This document shows, piece after piece, positions 5,453 through 5,629 of a stretch of DNA of 5,629 bases. The DNA lies in assembly GCA_934655935.1 (NCBI GenBank), contig CAKUHJ010000118.1, forward strand, positions 1-5,629, written 5' to 3'. Position 1 is the first letter of the stretch; each line of letters starts with the position of its first letter. Position numbers and translations under genes: made by a program. The DNA is from an uncultured Oscillospiraceae bacterium (GTDB lineage: Bacteria; Bacillota; Clostridia; Oscillospirales; Oscillospiraceae). The notes beneath the pieces are model-generated. The model saw only the letters and a program-made list of their open reading frames with translations, made no database searches and had not been told where the DNA came from.

Positions 5453-5629
5453 AAGAATGTGCAGGCGCTGTCGGCACATTGGCTGACAAGCGAAGCGAGG
5501 TGTCACGGATGGATGAAACTCTGAAATTGCGTTGGCTTTGCTGCCCAAGATACGGCGGCAAAACAAGAACGCAGATACGGTCACATACGGTGTTGGAGGA
5601 TTTTCCGCTATTCTGCCCGAAGTGCAAAT
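5449..5629 (+). CDS. Cysteine-rich KTR domain protein, 3' part beyond window
   Basis: The frame runs off the window end after 60 codons. Residues 29-40 read WLCCPRYGGKTR and 53-60 PLFCPKCK, matching the small zinc-ribbon-like cysteine-rich KTR proteins often found in clostridial integrative elements beside TetR genes. The family usually has CPxCG before KTR; here the second Cys of that pair is Tyr35, so the first metal knuckle may be broken unless Cys31 substitutes. The start at 5449 overlaps the TetR stop as ATGA and has GGGAG (5436-5440) eight bases upstream. The internal ATG at 5509, with GAGG (5497-5500) eight bases before it, gives a start nearer the domain and is a serious alternative. 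The molecular function of the family is not known to me. Confidence 0.65.
   Translation, partial: MKECAGAVGTLADKRSEVSRMDETLKLRWLCCPRYGGKTRTQIRSHTVLEDFPLFCPKCK

Overview
The window looks like a chromosomal segment of a moderately GC-rich endospore-forming Firmicute of class Clostridia, probably Oscillospirales. Reasons: it carries spo0A, the Spo0A sequence is strongly diverged from the Bacillus type, ribosome-binding sites are strong AGGAGG-like, and there is a large propeller/solute-binding lipoprotein of a kind common in gut Clostridia. The family-level placement is an inference from style, not from a search.

Layout. Positions 31-69 hold a perfect Rho-independent terminator for the minus-strand gene at 147-2579, an 810-residue secreted lipoprotein that joins an N-terminal beta-propeller-like half to a C-terminal ABC-type sugar-binding-protein-like half. 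No permease or ATPase gene is in view. Positions 2580-3259 are a 680-bp divergent intergenic region. It holds a possible minus-strand promoter, a block of four hairpins (2799-2947), two good sigma-A promoters pointing right, and three 0A-box-like sequences. It leads into spo0A (3260-4039), the master regulator of sporulation, followed by two hairpins, one with a perfect 17-bp stem.

Positions 4201-4847 form a compact hicAB toxin-antitoxin operon. It has a perfect-consensus promoter (TTGACA, 17 bp, TATAAT) whose spacer carries a symmetric 7-4-7 repeat that looks like the antitoxin operator. The HicB antitoxin carries its own ribbon-helix-helix domain, so the whole autoregulatory loop is readable.

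From about 4850 onward the sequence changes character. A ~220-bp stretch without a convincing gene is followed by the C-terminal part of a TetR-type regulator lacking its DNA-binding domain (5069-5452). This overlaps by ATGA a cysteine-rich KTR-motif protein that runs off the window end (5449-5629). TetR/KTR neighbours are typical of integrative-element cargo, so the right end is probably the edge or a decayed remnant of a mobile element. I see no wholly new system. The most informative points are the hicAB operator architecture, the spo0A control region, the altered acidic pocket of Spo0A and the decayed TetR/KTR module.
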